From: a bacterium
GTDB lineage: Bacteria > Actinomycetota > Acidimicrobiia > Acidimicrobiales > Bin134
Assembly: GCA_026705465.1 (NCBI GenBank)
Contig: JAPPAP010000025.1
Coordinates: 186,001 to 250,000, forward strand
Length of the DNA stretch: 64,000 nucleotides
Direction: 5' to 3'
Shown here piece after piece: positions 49,004 through 57,661 of this stretch (positions within the stretch are counted from its first letter, which is position 1; each line of letters begins with the position of its first letter). The position numbers were made by a program, and so were the translations under genes. The notes below the pieces were generated by a model, which saw only the letters and a program-made list of their open reading frames with translations, did no database searches and had not been told where the DNA came from.

Positions 49004-50308
49004 CTAGCTGTTCATGACCTCGATGTCGAGGTGGTCGGCGAAGCGCTCGAGAGCGGCGGCCCGGCGAGTGGGGATGTGCTCGGTGGGAAAGCCGTCCACC
49101 GCGGCGTACTCCTTCAATGTGCGGCGGGCGATGGACACCTTGTGTACCTCGTCGGCTCCGTCCACCAGGCGTGAGGCTCGGGCGTTGCGGTACATCTCCT
49201 CTAGGGGCATGTCGGCCGAATAGCCCAGGGCGCCGTGAACCTGGATGGAGCGGTCGATGGCGTTGAACAGCATCTTGGTGCCGTACACCTTGATCATGGC
49301 GATCTCGGTGCGCGACCCCGAGGAGCCGTGCTTGTCCATGTGCCAGGCGGCGTGCAGGCACAGCAGCCGGGCCGAGGCGATGTCGATGCGGGTCTCGGCG
49401 ATGAAGTCCTGCACCATCTGTTTCTCAGCCAGCAGGCTGCCGTGGGCGAAGCGGGACAGGGCCCGCTCGCACATCATGTCCAGTGCCCGCTGCGACTGGC
49501 CGATCCAGCGCATGGCGTGGTGGATGCGGCCGGGGCCGAGGCGCTTCTGGGCCAGCACGAATCCGTCGCCTGGCTCGCCGATCAGATTCTCAGCCGGCAC
49601 CCGCACGTCGCGGTAGATCACCTCGGAGTGGCCTAGGGGATGGCGGGCGAACTGGCCCGGATACGGGTGGTGCATATTGGGCACGTCCCGCACGATGTCC
49701 AAGCCGGGGGTGTCGGTGGGCACCACGATCATGGACGACCCCTGGTAGGGGTGGACATCGGGGTTGGTCACCACCATGGCGATCAGGAAGTCGGCCCCTG
49801 ATCCGCCGGAGGTGAACCACTTGTGGCCGTTGATCACCCAGGTGTCGCCGTCGCGCACCGCATTGGTCTTCAACAAGGTGGGGTCGGAGCCGGCGGTGTC
49901 GGGCTCGGTCATGGAGAACCCCGAGCGCAGCTCGCCGGCCAATAGCGGCTCCATCCACTTCTTCTTCTGCTCCTCGTTGCCGCCGATGGCCAGCAGTTCG
50001 GCGTTGCCGGAGTCGGGGGCATTGTTGCCGAAGATGGCCGGCGCGATCGACGACCGGCCCAAGATCTCGTGCATCAACCCCAGCTTCACCTGGCCGAAGC
50101 CCTGGCCTCCCAGTTCGGGGTCGAGGTGGCAGGCCCACAGACCCCGGTCCTTGACCTGCTGCTTCAGCGGTGCGGTCAGCACCTTCCACTGTTCGTCGGT
50201 CACCTCTAGCTCGATGGTCTCCAGCGGAAGGATGTGCTCGTCGAGGAACTCCCGGGTCCAGTCCAGCTGCTCCTGGAACTCGGGCTCGGTCTCAAAATCC
50301 CAGGCCAT
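49004..50308 (-). CDS. Acyl-CoA dehydrogenase (ACAD10/11-like)
   Basis: This 434-residue flavoprotein starts at ATG 50306-50308 with AAAGGGG six bases upstream. It has the three-domain acyl-CoA dehydrogenase layout: FSMTEPDTAGSDPTLL and WVINGHKWFTSGG in the middle domain, then IRTE-type EIAMIKVYGTKM and QVHGALGYSADMPLEEMYRNAR in the C-terminal helices. The late DGADEVH fits the ACAD10/11 group, where an Asp acts as base. It introduces a 2,3 double bond into an acyl-CoA and passes electrons to ETF. It is transcribed after the amidohydrolase gene 52 bp upstream. Confidence 0.92.
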   Translation of the reverse strand: MAWDFETEPEFQEQLDWTREFLDEHILPLETIELEVTDEQWKVLTAPLKQQVKDRGLWACHLDPELGGQGFGQVKLGLMHEILGRSSIAPAIFGNNAPDSGNAELLAIGGNEEQKKKWMEPLLAGELRSGFSMTEPDTAGSDPTLLKTNAVRDGDTWVINGHKWFTSGGSGADFLIAMVVTNPDVHPYQGSSMIVVPTDTPGLDIVRDVPNMHHPYPGQFARHPLGHSEVIYRDVRVPAENLIGEPGDGFVLAQKRLGPGRIHHAMRWIGQSQRALDMMCERALSRFAHGSLLAEKQMVQDFIAETRIDIASARLLCLHAAWHMDKHGSSGSRTEIAMIKVYGTKMLFNAIDRSIQVHGALGYSADMPLEEMYRNARASRLVDGADEVHKVSIARRTLKEYAAVDGFPTEHIPTRRAAALERFADHLDIEVMNS

Positions 50309-50359
50309 ACAAGGCCCCTTTCAATTGGGTGGTGAACTCTCGCCGGGCGGCGGACTGGT

Positions 50360-51538
50360 CTAGACGGCCAGCTGCGAAAGGCCGGCGCCGTTGTCGCACA
50401 TGATGCGGCGTATGTCGTCGTCGCTGAACCCCTCCAGGTCGTTGACGAACGACACCGGGTCGGCCAAGCCCTCGGCGTGGGGGAAGTCGGAGCCGAACAG
50501 CATGTGATCGGTACCGATCAGCCCGGCCAGCTCGTGGAGGTCGTCCTCGTAGTAGGGCGACACCCACACTTGGTTGCGAAATGTCTCCACTGGGTCCTCG
50601 TCGAAGGCGTGGCGGTGTTGGCCGTAGGTTTTGGCCAGCTTCTGGATGAGGGGTCGTACCCAGTACGAGCCGGTTTCGATGGTGGCCACCCGCAGGTTGG
50701 GGAACCGCACCAGCACGCCGTCGGCCAGAAGCGATGCCATGGTGTCGCTGATGGGGGAGTGGGACAGCAGGCTTTGGAGCGGGTTGTAGCGGAAGGCCTC
50801 GGTCTCGGTGCCCAGCCCCCAGCGGTGGTTCATGAACGAGTAGCCCGAGTCGCCGGAGTGGAAGGCCACGCACACGCCATGGTCGTTGAGGAACTGCCAC
50901 ACCGGGTCGTGGGCGGGATGGCCCAGAGAGCGATAGTTGCCGTGGCCGTCGGGCACCGAGGTGGCCCGGAAGTTCACCAGCCGCAGGCCCCGGCCGATGG
51001 CCCATTCCAGCTCGCCCAGTGCCCAGTCCACGTCCACCAGGCTCAAATACATGGCCGTGAACAGGCGCTCCTGGTAGGAGAAGCCCCAGTCGTCGTCCAG
51101 CCAGCGGTTGAACGCGCCGAACGCGGCGGTGATGGCCCCGATGTCGTCTTCCAGGCAGGCCTCCATCCCCACGCCCAGGGTGGGGAACAGGAAGCAGCCG
51201 CCCAGCCCTTGGGAGTCCATGAGGGCCAGCCGCTCGTCGCGGTTGCGGTAGGCGGGGCTGATGGGGTCGAGCTCGCCGAACGCCTCCCGCATGTCGCTGG
51301 CCGAGGTCTTGGCCCTGAAGTACTCATCGAGGATGCCGGGCTTGGCCACCGGGTCGAAGGTGGGGTTGGGGATGAACCGGTTGATGCGCCCGCCCACGAT
51401 CAGCCGCTGCTTGCCCCCGATGTCGGCCCACTGCATGCAGCGCTTGGCCATCTTGGGGTCGATGTGGCGGGTGAAGGCGTCGGTGGCCTCGTAGTAGTGG
51501 TTGTCGGCGTCGAAGGCGAGATATCCGAGCTCGGTCAT
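50360..51538 (-). CDS. Amidohydrolase-2 family protein
   Basis: This 392-residue protein starts at ATG 51536-51538 (MTELGYLAFDADNHYYEATD). The metal site appears as DADNHYYE and the terminal Asp as MLFGSDFPHAEGL. Other barrel histidines lie in VCVAFHSGDSGYSF. It is distantly related to the proteins at 2583-3764 and 62333-63619. Grouping with an acyl-CoA dehydrogenase downstream and an MDR oxidoreductase upstream suggests that the three act on one substrate, possibly hydrolysing or decarboxylating a ring-derived acid. This is inference. Confidence 0.85.
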   Translation of the reverse strand: MTELGYLAFDADNHYYEATDAFTRHIDPKMAKRCMQWADIGGKQRLIVGGRINRFIPNPTFDPVAKPGILDEYFRAKTSASDMREAFGELDPISPAYRNRDERLALMDSQGLGGCFLFPTLGVGMEACLEDDIGAITAAFGAFNRWLDDDWGFSYQERLFTAMYLSLVDVDWALGELEWAIGRGLRLVNFRATSVPDGHGNYRSLGHPAHDPVWQFLNDHGVCVAFHSGDSGYSFMNHRWGLGTETEAFRYNPLQSLLSHSPISDTMASLLADGVLVRFPNLRVATIETGSYWVRPLIQKLAKTYGQHRHAFDEDPVETFRNQVWVSPYYEDDLHELAGLIGTDHMLFGSDFPHAEGLADPVSFVNDLEGFSDDDIRRIMCDNGAGLSQLAV

Positions 51539-51601
51539 GGCTCTATTTTGGCCTATCCATGCCGTTTGAGCCTTGCCGCCAGACCAACCTCTGGCCTGAG
51601 A

Positions 51602-52633
51602 TCAGCAGACCACCACAATGCGCCCGGTAGTAAGGCGGTCCTCCATCTGCTCCAGGGCGGAGGGGAGCTCCTCGAAGGCCACGGTGCCGCCCACCAGCGG
51701 GGCGATCCGGCCCTCGGCCAGCCGCCCGCACAGCTCGTCGTGGATCCGGTCGCCCAACGACCGGGGGTTGATGTTGAACCCGGCCATGCCGCCGTAGACC
51801 GCCGGGTTGCTGCTGTAGGCCAAAAGCACCCCGCCGATCGAGACTTGGGAGAAGCACAGCAGTCTCGGGGGGAGGCCGACGGCATCCTCGGCCTCGATCT
51901 TGCTGGCGAAGCCGATGATCATCAGCCGTCCGCCCCGGGTCATGCACCGCAGCGAGGCCTCGGTGACCTCGCCCCCCACTCCGTCGAATACCAGGTCGAC
52001 TCCAGCCCCGCCGGTGATGTCCCGCACCTCGGTGGCGAAGTCCCCGTCCCGGTAGTTGACCGCGGCCTCCGCCCCCAGAGAGCGCGCCAGCTCGCACTTG
52101 GCCTCGCTGCCCGCGGTGCCGATCACCCGGGCCCCGGCGTCCACGGCCAATTGCACCGCGGCCGATCCCACCCCGCCGGCCGCGGCGTGGATCAGCACCC
52201 ACTCCCCGGGTTGGACCTGGCCCCGCTCGTGCAACCCCAACCAGGCCAAATGGAAGGGAAAGAAGAAGGCGGCCGCCTCAGTGTCATCCAGCGACTCCGG
52301 GGCGTCGAACACCATGTCGGGCTGGGCGATCACCTTGTCGGCGTAGCCCCCGAAGGCACTCTCGGCGGTGGCGTGCACTCGGCGTCCGAGCCAGTCCTCG
52401 GCCCCCTCCCCAGCGGCGTCCACCGTGCCCAGCACCTCCATGCCCAAGGTGTAGGGGAGCTCGGGGTTCACGGTGCGGTAGCGCCCGTGGCAGCCGTCGA
52501 TCTCGTTGAAATTCAGCACCGTCCGAGTGGGCGCCACTCGGATCTTGCCCGGCTCCGGCACCGGCTCTTCGATGTCGTCCAGCCGCAGCGCCTCCGTCGG
52601 CCTCCCGTATTGATGAACTCGCCATGCTCGCAT
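51602..52633 (-). CDS. MDR-family NADPH:quinone oxidoreductase-like protein
   Basis: This 343-residue protein starts at ATG 52631-52633 (MRAWRVHQYGRPTEALRL). It has the quinone-oxidoreductase nucleotide site HAAAGGVGSAAVQLAVDAGA near residue 150 and GGAGVDLVFDGVGGEVT. No structural-zinc cysteines are visible. It opens like the cut gene at 1-971 (MRAWxV). A TAGTCT box lies eight bases before the ATG, one base more than the usual spacing. It is probably the first gene of the minus-strand set with the amidohydrolase and acyl-CoA dehydrogenase. Confidence 0.88.
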   Translation of the reverse strand: MRAWRVHQYGRPTEALRLDDIEEPVPEPGKIRVAPTRTVLNFNEIDGCHGRYRTVNPELPYTLGMEVLGTVDAAGEGAEDWLGRRVHATAESAFGGYADKVIAQPDMVFDAPESLDDTEAAAFFFPFHLAWLGLHERGQVQPGEWVLIHAAAGGVGSAAVQLAVDAGARVIGTAGSEAKCELARSLGAEAAVNYRDGDFATEVRDITGGAGVDLVFDGVGGEVTEASLRCMTRGGRLMIIGFASKIEAEDAVGLPPRLLCFSQVSIGGVLLAYSSNPAVYGGMAGFNINPRSLGDRIHDELCGRLAEGRIAPLVGGTVAFEELPSALEQMEDRLTTGRIVVVC

Positions 52634-52666
52634 GGCAGCGAAGACTAGTGGTGCGGCCTGAACGTT

Positions 52667-53437
52667 CTAATTGCGCGATGGGACCCAGCTGAATGTCCGC
52701 ATGGCAATGGCGATGGCTCCGATGCCCCAGATGGCCAGCACCAATGAGGCCCCGAGGGGCACACCGTCGGCTGTCGGGTCGTAGGCCGCGACAAGGAGCT
52801 CGACGAGCGCTTGGACGGGAAATAAGGAGACCAGAGTCTCCAACCAGCCGGGGATGTTGATGCTGGGATCGAATACGCCGGAGACCAGTGCCAGAGGAAG
52901 GTAGGTGGCATGGGTGATGGGCCCAGCAGCATCAGCATGGGAGATGGCTGAACTGAGTGCGAGTCCCAGGGCGGCAAAACAGATGATGCCGAGAACGAGA
53001 CCGAGTGCGAGAGCAAGCACACCCTCGGCTCGGGGCGAGACGTCGAAGGCGACGAATCCCAGAAGGATGGTCGCGGCGCTGGCCAGCAGGGTTGTGACCA
53101 GGGTGCTAAGGAGTTGTGCGGTGAGATACGCCCGCGGATCGAGTGGCGTGGTTCGAATCCTCTTCAAGACCCCATCGGCCCTGAGAACAGCCAGGCGAGA
53201 TGCCAGGTTGGCGTAGGCGGAAACCATTACCGCGAAGGCGACCACTCCGGGTACCACCAGGTCAATGGCGTTGATGTCGGTCCGGTCGCCAATTTCGTCC
53301 CCTGAGTTGACGGCCCCGAGCAGTGCCAGCAACAAAAGCGGCAATAGAAGAGTGAAGAAGGCATAGTCGGGGTTCCGCCAGAAGGCGCGCTGCTCGAGCT
53401 TTGTCTGGCGACCCAGTCGGACAAGGATGGACATCAT
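52667..53437 (-). CDS. ABC-2 type transporter permease
   Basis: This 256-residue membrane protein starts at ATG 53435-53437, overlapping the ATPase gene stop. About six membrane segments are visible (for example FFTLLLPLLLLALLGAV and VVPGVVAFAVMVSAYANLA). LAVLRADGVLKRIRTTPLDP is the amphipathic coupling segment typical of ABC-2/DrrB-like exporters. With the ATPase it should export a drug, lipid or polysaccharide-related molecule. Confidence 0.9.
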   Translation of the reverse strand: MMSILVRLGRQTKLEQRAFWRNPDYAFFTLLLPLLLLALLGAVNSGDEIGDRTDINAIDLVVPGVVAFAVMVSAYANLASRLAVLRADGVLKRIRTTPLDPRAYLTAQLLSTLVTTLLASAATILLGFVAFDVSPRAEGVLALALGLVLGIICFAALGLALSSAISHADAAGPITHATYLPLALVSGVFDPSINIPGWLETLVSLFPVQALVELLVAAYDPTADGVPLGASLVLAIWGIGAIAIAMRTFSWVPSRN

Positions 53438-54363
53438 TGTGGTGTTGAATCCATCGGGTCCGATTGCCTGCCGACCAGCGCGAGGTAGGCCTGCTCGAGG
53501 CTCGGAGGCTGAACCCGGAGGCTGGCGAAGGCACGCTGCGATGCGTGTTCGTCGAGCAATTCGAGTCGACGGGTGAGGGAGCGGACTTCGTCGACCTCAC
53601 CTTCCACGGTCTCGCTGGCTGCATCGAGTCCAGGAAACTCGCGAGCAAGCTGCTCGGCATCCTTGGACGGTGCCTGAAACGAGACTGTCGCCCTCAGATT
53701 GGCTAGCTGAGCCAGTTCCTGGGTACTACCGATTGCACCAGCCGCGCCGTCCAAGAGCACTGCAATCCGGTCTCCAAGGCGCTCGGCCTCGTCTAGATAG
53801 TGGGTGGTCAGCAGTATGGTCTTGCCCAGCTCGCGCAGACTAACGATGGCTTCCCAACACCGCGCTCGCGCCTCGGGGTCGAAGCCAGTAGTCGGCTCAT
53901 CGAGAAAGATGACCTCCGGATCGCCGGCAACCGCCAGAGCAAAATCGAGTCGGCGACGCTGCCCTCCAGAGAGTTTTCGAACCAACTTCGCCTCGTCGCT
54001 GCGCAGACCAACGAGGTCGAGAATGTCATCGTAAGCCAACGGATGGTCGTAGTAGGACCGCCAGGTTTCGATCATCTCCCCCACCCGAAAGAACTTTGGG
54101 AACCCGCTTTCCTGGAGTACGACCCCGACACGGCGCCGGAGGGCTTCACCAGATGCGAGAGGGTCGCACCCGAGAACCCGGACCGATCCGGAGTCAGGCT
54201 CGAGGAATCCCTCAAGAATCTCCAAGGTGGTGGTTTTGCCCGCACCGTTCGGTCCCAGCAGGCAGAAGATCTCACCTTGTTCAATGGAGAACGAGAGTTC
54301 CCGCAATACCGATTGGGCACCAAATGATCTCGAAACACGGTCGACCTCGACCACCGTCGTCAC
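53434..54363 (-). CDS. ABC-2 exporter ATP-binding protein (DrrA/CcmA-like)
   Basis: This 309-residue protein starts at GTG 54361-54363 (VTTVVEVDRVSRSFG), with GGGAGG six bases upstream. The longer frame to 54576 crosses the promoter of the divergent MFS gene. It has Walker A GPNGAGKTTTLEIL, signature LSGGQRRRLDFALAV, Walker B VIFLDEPTTGFDP and LTTHYLDEAERLGD. About 90 C-terminal residues form the regulatory tail seen in DrrA-type exporters. Co-translated with the permease. Confidence 0.92.
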   Translation of the reverse strand: MTTVVEVDRVSRSFGAQSVLRELSFSIEQGEIFCLLGPNGAGKTTTLEILEGFLEPDSGSVRVLGCDPLASGEALRRRVGVVLQESGFPKFFRVGEMIETWRSYYDHPLAYDDILDLVGLRSDEAKLVRKLSGGQRRRLDFALAVAGDPEVIFLDEPTTGFDPEARARCWEAIVSLRELGKTILLTTHYLDEAERLGDRIAVLLDGAAGAIGSTQELAQLANLRATVSFQAPSKDAEQLAREFPGLDAASETVEGEVDEVRSLTRRLELLDEHASQRAFASLRVQPPSLEQAYLALVGRQSDPMDSTPQ

Positions 54364-54472
54364 GACCACCCTCCCAACGCGGCCATGCTGATCCGTTGAA
54401 CGGACCATGCCCGCATGGGGCTGCATGTTACTGGCGGTGCTCCTGTCTCCGGTCATCCTGTAGTGCGGAGGG

Positions 54473-54478
54473 TAGGGT
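54473..54478 (+). promoter_or_regulatory. -10 box TAGGGT, leaderless MFS start
   Basis: TAGGGT ends six bases before GTG 54485. Confidence 0.5.
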
Positions 54479-54484
54479 CGCTGG

Positions 54485-55729
54485 GTGGCTGATCGAGCGG
54501 GGTTCCGAGCGTCGACTCGGGCCCTGCGGCTGCGCAACTTCCGGCTGTTCTGGTTCGGGGCCCTGGTGTCCAACACCGGAACGTGGATGCAGATCCTGGT
54601 GCTGGCCTATGTGATCGACGAGATCACCGACCGGGGGGCGTGGGTCGGGCTGGTGGCGATCACCCAGATGCTGATGACGGTGTTCACCAACCTATGGGCC
54701 GGGCCGCTGGCCGACCGGGTGCCCCGGCGCAGCATCATCCTGGTGACCCAGAGCCTGCTGTGCGTGGGGGCATTCGGATTTGCCGCCCTGTGGGCGACAG
54801 AGGTGCGCTCGCCGGTGATCTACATGCTGCTGGCCTGGGGTTACGGGATCCTCAACGGGTTCATGCTGCCTGCCTGGCAGGCATTCATTGCCGAACTGGT
54901 GCCCAAAGAACTGCTGTTGAACGCGGTGACCCTCAACTCCACCCAGTTCCAGGCCACCCGAGCAGTTGGACCGGCCCTCGGCGGTGTGCTGCTGGGATTC
55001 TTCGGGCCGGGCTGGGTGTTCTTCGCCAACGGGGTCTCTTTCTTCGCGGTGCTGTTTACCGTGGTACTGATCCAGGTGCCCCGACTGCTGCCCGACGACC
55101 CGCCTCCCATCAGAGTGTTCGCCGATCTGCGTGAGGTTGTGAGCTACTGGAGAACCCAGCCCGGCATCCAGAGGGCGTTCAAGACGGTGCTCATCACCGC
55201 CACTTGCGCCCAGCCCATCATCTTCTTGATCGTGGTGTTCGCCGAGGAGGAGTTCAACACCTCCGGGTGGCAGCTCGGCCTGCTGGCCGCCGGCACCGGC
55301 ATCGGATCGGTGATCTTCTTCCCGCTGGTGGCCGGGAGGGGTCAATTCACCGCCCGATCCCGACTGCTGGCCATCGGGCTGAGCGCCTACGGACTGGCGC
55401 TGGCCGGATTCGGGCTGGCCCCGTGGTACGCCATGGCCATCGTGTTTCTCCTCATCCTGGGAGGCTGCCACCTCGCCACTGCTTCGACGCTGAACACTGT
55501 CATCCAGCTCCAGGTGGACGAATCAATGCGGGGTCGGGTCATCGCCCTGTACCTGATGGTGATCAATGTGGCCATTGGCGTGGGCACCATGATCCAAGGG
55601 GCGCTGTACGACTGGATCGGCCCCCGAGTAACAGTGTCAATCAGCGCGGCCGCCATCGTGGTGCTGGCCGCCTGGCTGGTGAGCACCCGCCGGTTCGCCT
55701 CCATGGACGTGGGCACTGCCGCCAGTTAG
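54485..55729 (+). CDS. MFS transporter (enterobactin-exporter/DUF894-like)
   Basis: This 414-residue protein starts at GTG 54485. Its opening STRALRLRNFRLFWFGALVSNTGTWMQ is characteristic of the MFS_3/EntS-like group. It has about 12 membrane segments and the loop motif GPLADRVPRRSII between helices 2 and 3. It should export a small organic molecule by proton antiport. It is divergent from the ABC-2 exporter pair. Confidence 0.9.
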   Translation: MADRAGFRASTRALRLRNFRLFWFGALVSNTGTWMQILVLAYVIDEITDRGAWVGLVAITQMLMTVFTNLWAGPLADRVPRRSIILVTQSLLCVGAFGFAALWATEVRSPVIYMLLAWGYGILNGFMLPAWQAFIAELVPKELLLNAVTLNSTQFQATRAVGPALGGVLLGFFGPGWVFFANGVSFFAVLFTVVLIQVPRLLPDDPPPIRVFADLREVVSYWRTQPGIQRAFKTVLITATCAQPIIFLIVVFAEEEFNTSGWQLGLLAAGTGIGSVIFFPLVAGRGQFTARSRLLAIGLSAYGLALAGFGLAPWYAMAIVFLLILGGCHLATASTLNTVIQLQVDESMRGRVIALYLMVINVAIGVGTMIQGALYDWIGPRVTVSISAAAIVVLAAWLVSTRRFASMDVGTAAS

Positions 55730-55754
55730 CCCGCAGGCACTCGGTGAACAGGAG

Positions 55755-55760
55755 TACCGT
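55755..55760 (+). promoter_or_regulatory. -10 box TACCGT, leaderless start
   Basis: TACCGT ends seven bases before GTG 55768. AGGAG at 55750-55754 overlaps this region. Confidence 0.45.
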
Positions 55761-55767
55761 CGGGCCA

Positions 55768-56226
55768 GTGCGCGTGCTGGTGGTGTCTCACACCAAGACC
55801 GGGGGTACCCAGGCTATGACCGAGGCAGTAGTGGCCGGGGCTAGTCACCCCGATATCGAGGAGGTGGAAGTGGTGCAAGTAGCCGCCCTCGAGGCCACGC
55901 CCGACGATGTGATGGCGGCCGACGGCTATTTGCTAGGCACCCCAGAGAACTTCGGCTACATGAGCGGCGCCCTCAAGCACTTCTTCGACACCGTCTACTA
56001 CGACTGCCTCGACCACACCCGGGGCCGACCCTACGGGCTGTTTGTGCGGGCTGGCAACGACGGCACTGGCGCGGTGCGGGCAGTGGAGCCCCTGGTCACC
56101 GGGTTGGGCTGGAAGGCGGTGGCCCCACCGGTAATAGCCATGGGCGAGCTGACCGATGACCACCTGGAGTCCTGCCAGGAATTGGGCATGACCTTGGCCG
56201 CCGGCCTGGAGCTGGGCATCTACTGA
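55768..56226 (+). CDS. Flavodoxin-like / NAD(P)H-dependent FMN reductase-like protein
   Basis: This 152-residue protein starts at GTG 55768. The long upstream frame overlaps the MFS gene and is not coding. It has VRVLVVSHTKTGGTQAMTEAV (the phosphate-binding loop of flavodoxins), GTPENFGYMSGALKHFFDTV and GNDGTGAVRAVEPLVTGLGW. It is probably a small FMN-binding redox protein of the cytosol. Its partner is unknown. Confidence 0.85.
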   Translation: MRVLVVSHTKTGGTQAMTEAVVAGASHPDIEEVEVVQVAALEATPDDVMAADGYLLGTPENFGYMSGALKHFFDTVYYDCLDHTRGRPYGLFVRAGNDGTGAVRAVEPLVTGLGWKAVAPPVIAMGELTDDHLESCQELGMTLAAGLELGIY

Positions 56227-56289
56227 ATCCATCTGCCCCACAGGTCAGCGGGCATCCAGCCCGCATGGGGGCGACCGGGGAGTGGTTCG

Positions 56290-56295
56290 TAAGAT
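56290..56295 (+). promoter_or_regulatory. -10 box TAAGAT, leaderless start
   Basis: TAAGAT ends six bases before ATG 56302. Confidence 0.5.
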
Positions 56296-56301
56296 CAGTC
56301 C

Positions 56302-57066
56302 ATGAGCGATCTCTTCGATCTGACGGGCAAGGTGGCAGTGGTCACCGGGGGCACCAAAGGCATCGGCCGGTCCATCGCCAAGGGTTATGCCATGGCCGGC
56401 GCCGCGGTGGTGATTACCGGGCGGCGCCAGGAGGGTTGCGACGAGGCCGCCGCGGAGCTGAACGATGAACTGGACGGCCAGTCGGTGCGGGGCATCGCCT
56501 GCCATATGGGGGAGTGGGACCAAATCGATGGCCTGGTGGACCGGGTGTATAACGATTTGGGCCAGATTGACGTGCTGGTCAATAACGCGGGAATCAACCC
56601 CGCGCCAGTCACCGTGGCTGAGTGCACCGAGGCCTATTTCGACAAGGTGTACGCGGTAAACGTGAAAGGGCCTATTCGACTGGCAGGGCTAGTGGCCCCC
56701 CGTATGGGGGAGGTCGGTGGCGGGTCGATCATCAACGTGACCACCATGGGCGCCTATGGCGGTGGCCCCGGTGTCGGGATCTACACCTCAAGCAAGGCCG
56801 CTCTGCACAACCTCACCCGGGCCATGGCTGGCGAGTGGGCTGCGCTCAACGTTCGGGTCAACTCCTTGGTACCGGGGCCGTTCATGTCGGAGATGATGAA
56901 GGGATCAATGCGATTCGACCCTGAGTTTCCCGAACGATCGGGGCGGGCCACCATGATGAAGCGGGTGGCCGATTGCGACGAGATCATCGGGCTGGCCCTG
57001 TTTTTGGCCTCTGACGCCTCGTCGTATGCCACCGGCCACGACTTCAAGATCGCCGGAGGCATGTGA
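56302..57066 (+). CDS. Short-chain dehydrogenase/reductase
   Basis: This 254-residue protein starts at ATG 56302 (MSDLFDLTGKVAVVTGGTKGIGR). It has the cofactor motif TGGTKGIG, the NNAG motif (VLVNNAGINP), and the catalytic Tyr-x-x-x-Lys in GIYTSSKAALHNLTRAMA. The end SYATGHDFKIAGGM is standard. It is a classical SDR that oxidises or reduces an alcohol/ketone with NAD(P). The neighbouring SDR at 57662 lacks the catalytic tyrosine. Confidence 0.92.
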   Translation: MSDLFDLTGKVAVVTGGTKGIGRSIAKGYAMAGAAVVITGRRQEGCDEAAAELNDELDGQSVRGIACHMGEWDQIDGLVDRVYNDLGQIDVLVNNAGINPAPVTVAECTEAYFDKVYAVNVKGPIRLAGLVAPRMGEVGGGSIINVTTMGAYGGGPGVGIYTSSKAALHNLTRAMAGEWAALNVRVNSLVPGPFMSEMMKGSMRFDPEFPERSGRATMMKRVADCDEIIGLALFLASDASSYATGHDFKIAGGM

Positions 57067-57077
57067 GTCGCGGCTCT

Positions 57078-57587
57078 TCAGACTCCGGTAGCTAAGCGGG
57101 TGATCTGAGCCTCCTGCGAATGAGACTGGGGCCCCGCTGCGGGCCGGGCGGCTCGCACCGCGGCTACCGCGTCATCGAGGTCCATTCCCCGCGAGGTGAG
57201 GACCGAAATGCACACGATCCCGGCTCGGCCGTATCCGGCGCCGCAGTGGACCATCACCCCAGTGCCCTGGTCGAGGTGCTGGTTGATGTCGTCCACCAAC
57301 TCTCGAATGGTGTCGTCGCCGGTGACTCCTTGGTCGACCATCGGCACATGGAGGGCCTGGTGGGGAGCGGGGTCGGCCAACCACGCGGGATAGTCGGGAA
57401 ATCGCATAGCAATCTCCGAATCGGTGAGCAAGCACACCATCACCTCGGCGCCCACGTCCTCGAGGGCCGCTGCCGGGTCAGGTCCGGTTACTGCGAAGGC
57501 CGTGGCGTGGAGACTCCCCGCGGCGCTGGGTACCGGGATCCGGTGGATTCCTCCCGCCATCTGATACCGGGCCGCCCCCACCTGCAC
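57078..57587 (-). CDS. Dual-specificity/tyrosine phosphatase-like protein
   Basis: This 169-residue protein starts at GTG 57585-57587. The signature HCGAGYGRAG (His114, Cys115, Arg121) is the HCx5R loop of cysteine phosphatases, and Asp85 in VPMVDQG is a candidate general acid. It should act on a phosphoprotein or small phosphate ester. TAGGGT six bases before the GTG supports the start. It stands alone between two plus-strand SDR genes. Confidence 0.85.
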   Translation of the reverse strand: MQVGAARYQMAGGIHRIPVPSAAGSLHATAFAVTGPDPAAALEDVGAEVMVCLLTDSEIAMRFPDYPAWLADPAPHQALHVPMVDQGVTGDDTIRELVDDINQHLDQGTGVMVHCGAGYGRAGIVCISVLTSRGMDLDDAVAAVRAARPAAGPQSHSQEAQITRLATGV

Positions 57588-57593
57588 GCCGCC

Positions 57594-57599
57594 ACCCTA
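57594..57599 (-). promoter_or_regulatory. -10 box TAGGGT, leaderless phosphatase start
   Basis: TAGGGT on the minus strand ends six bases before GTG 57587. Confidence 0.5.
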
Positions 57600-57661
57600 C
57601 TGGCCGTCTTTCGGGGGACCAGTGGTGGAAGCCAGCACAGTGGGTGGGGGATGCTGGGGGG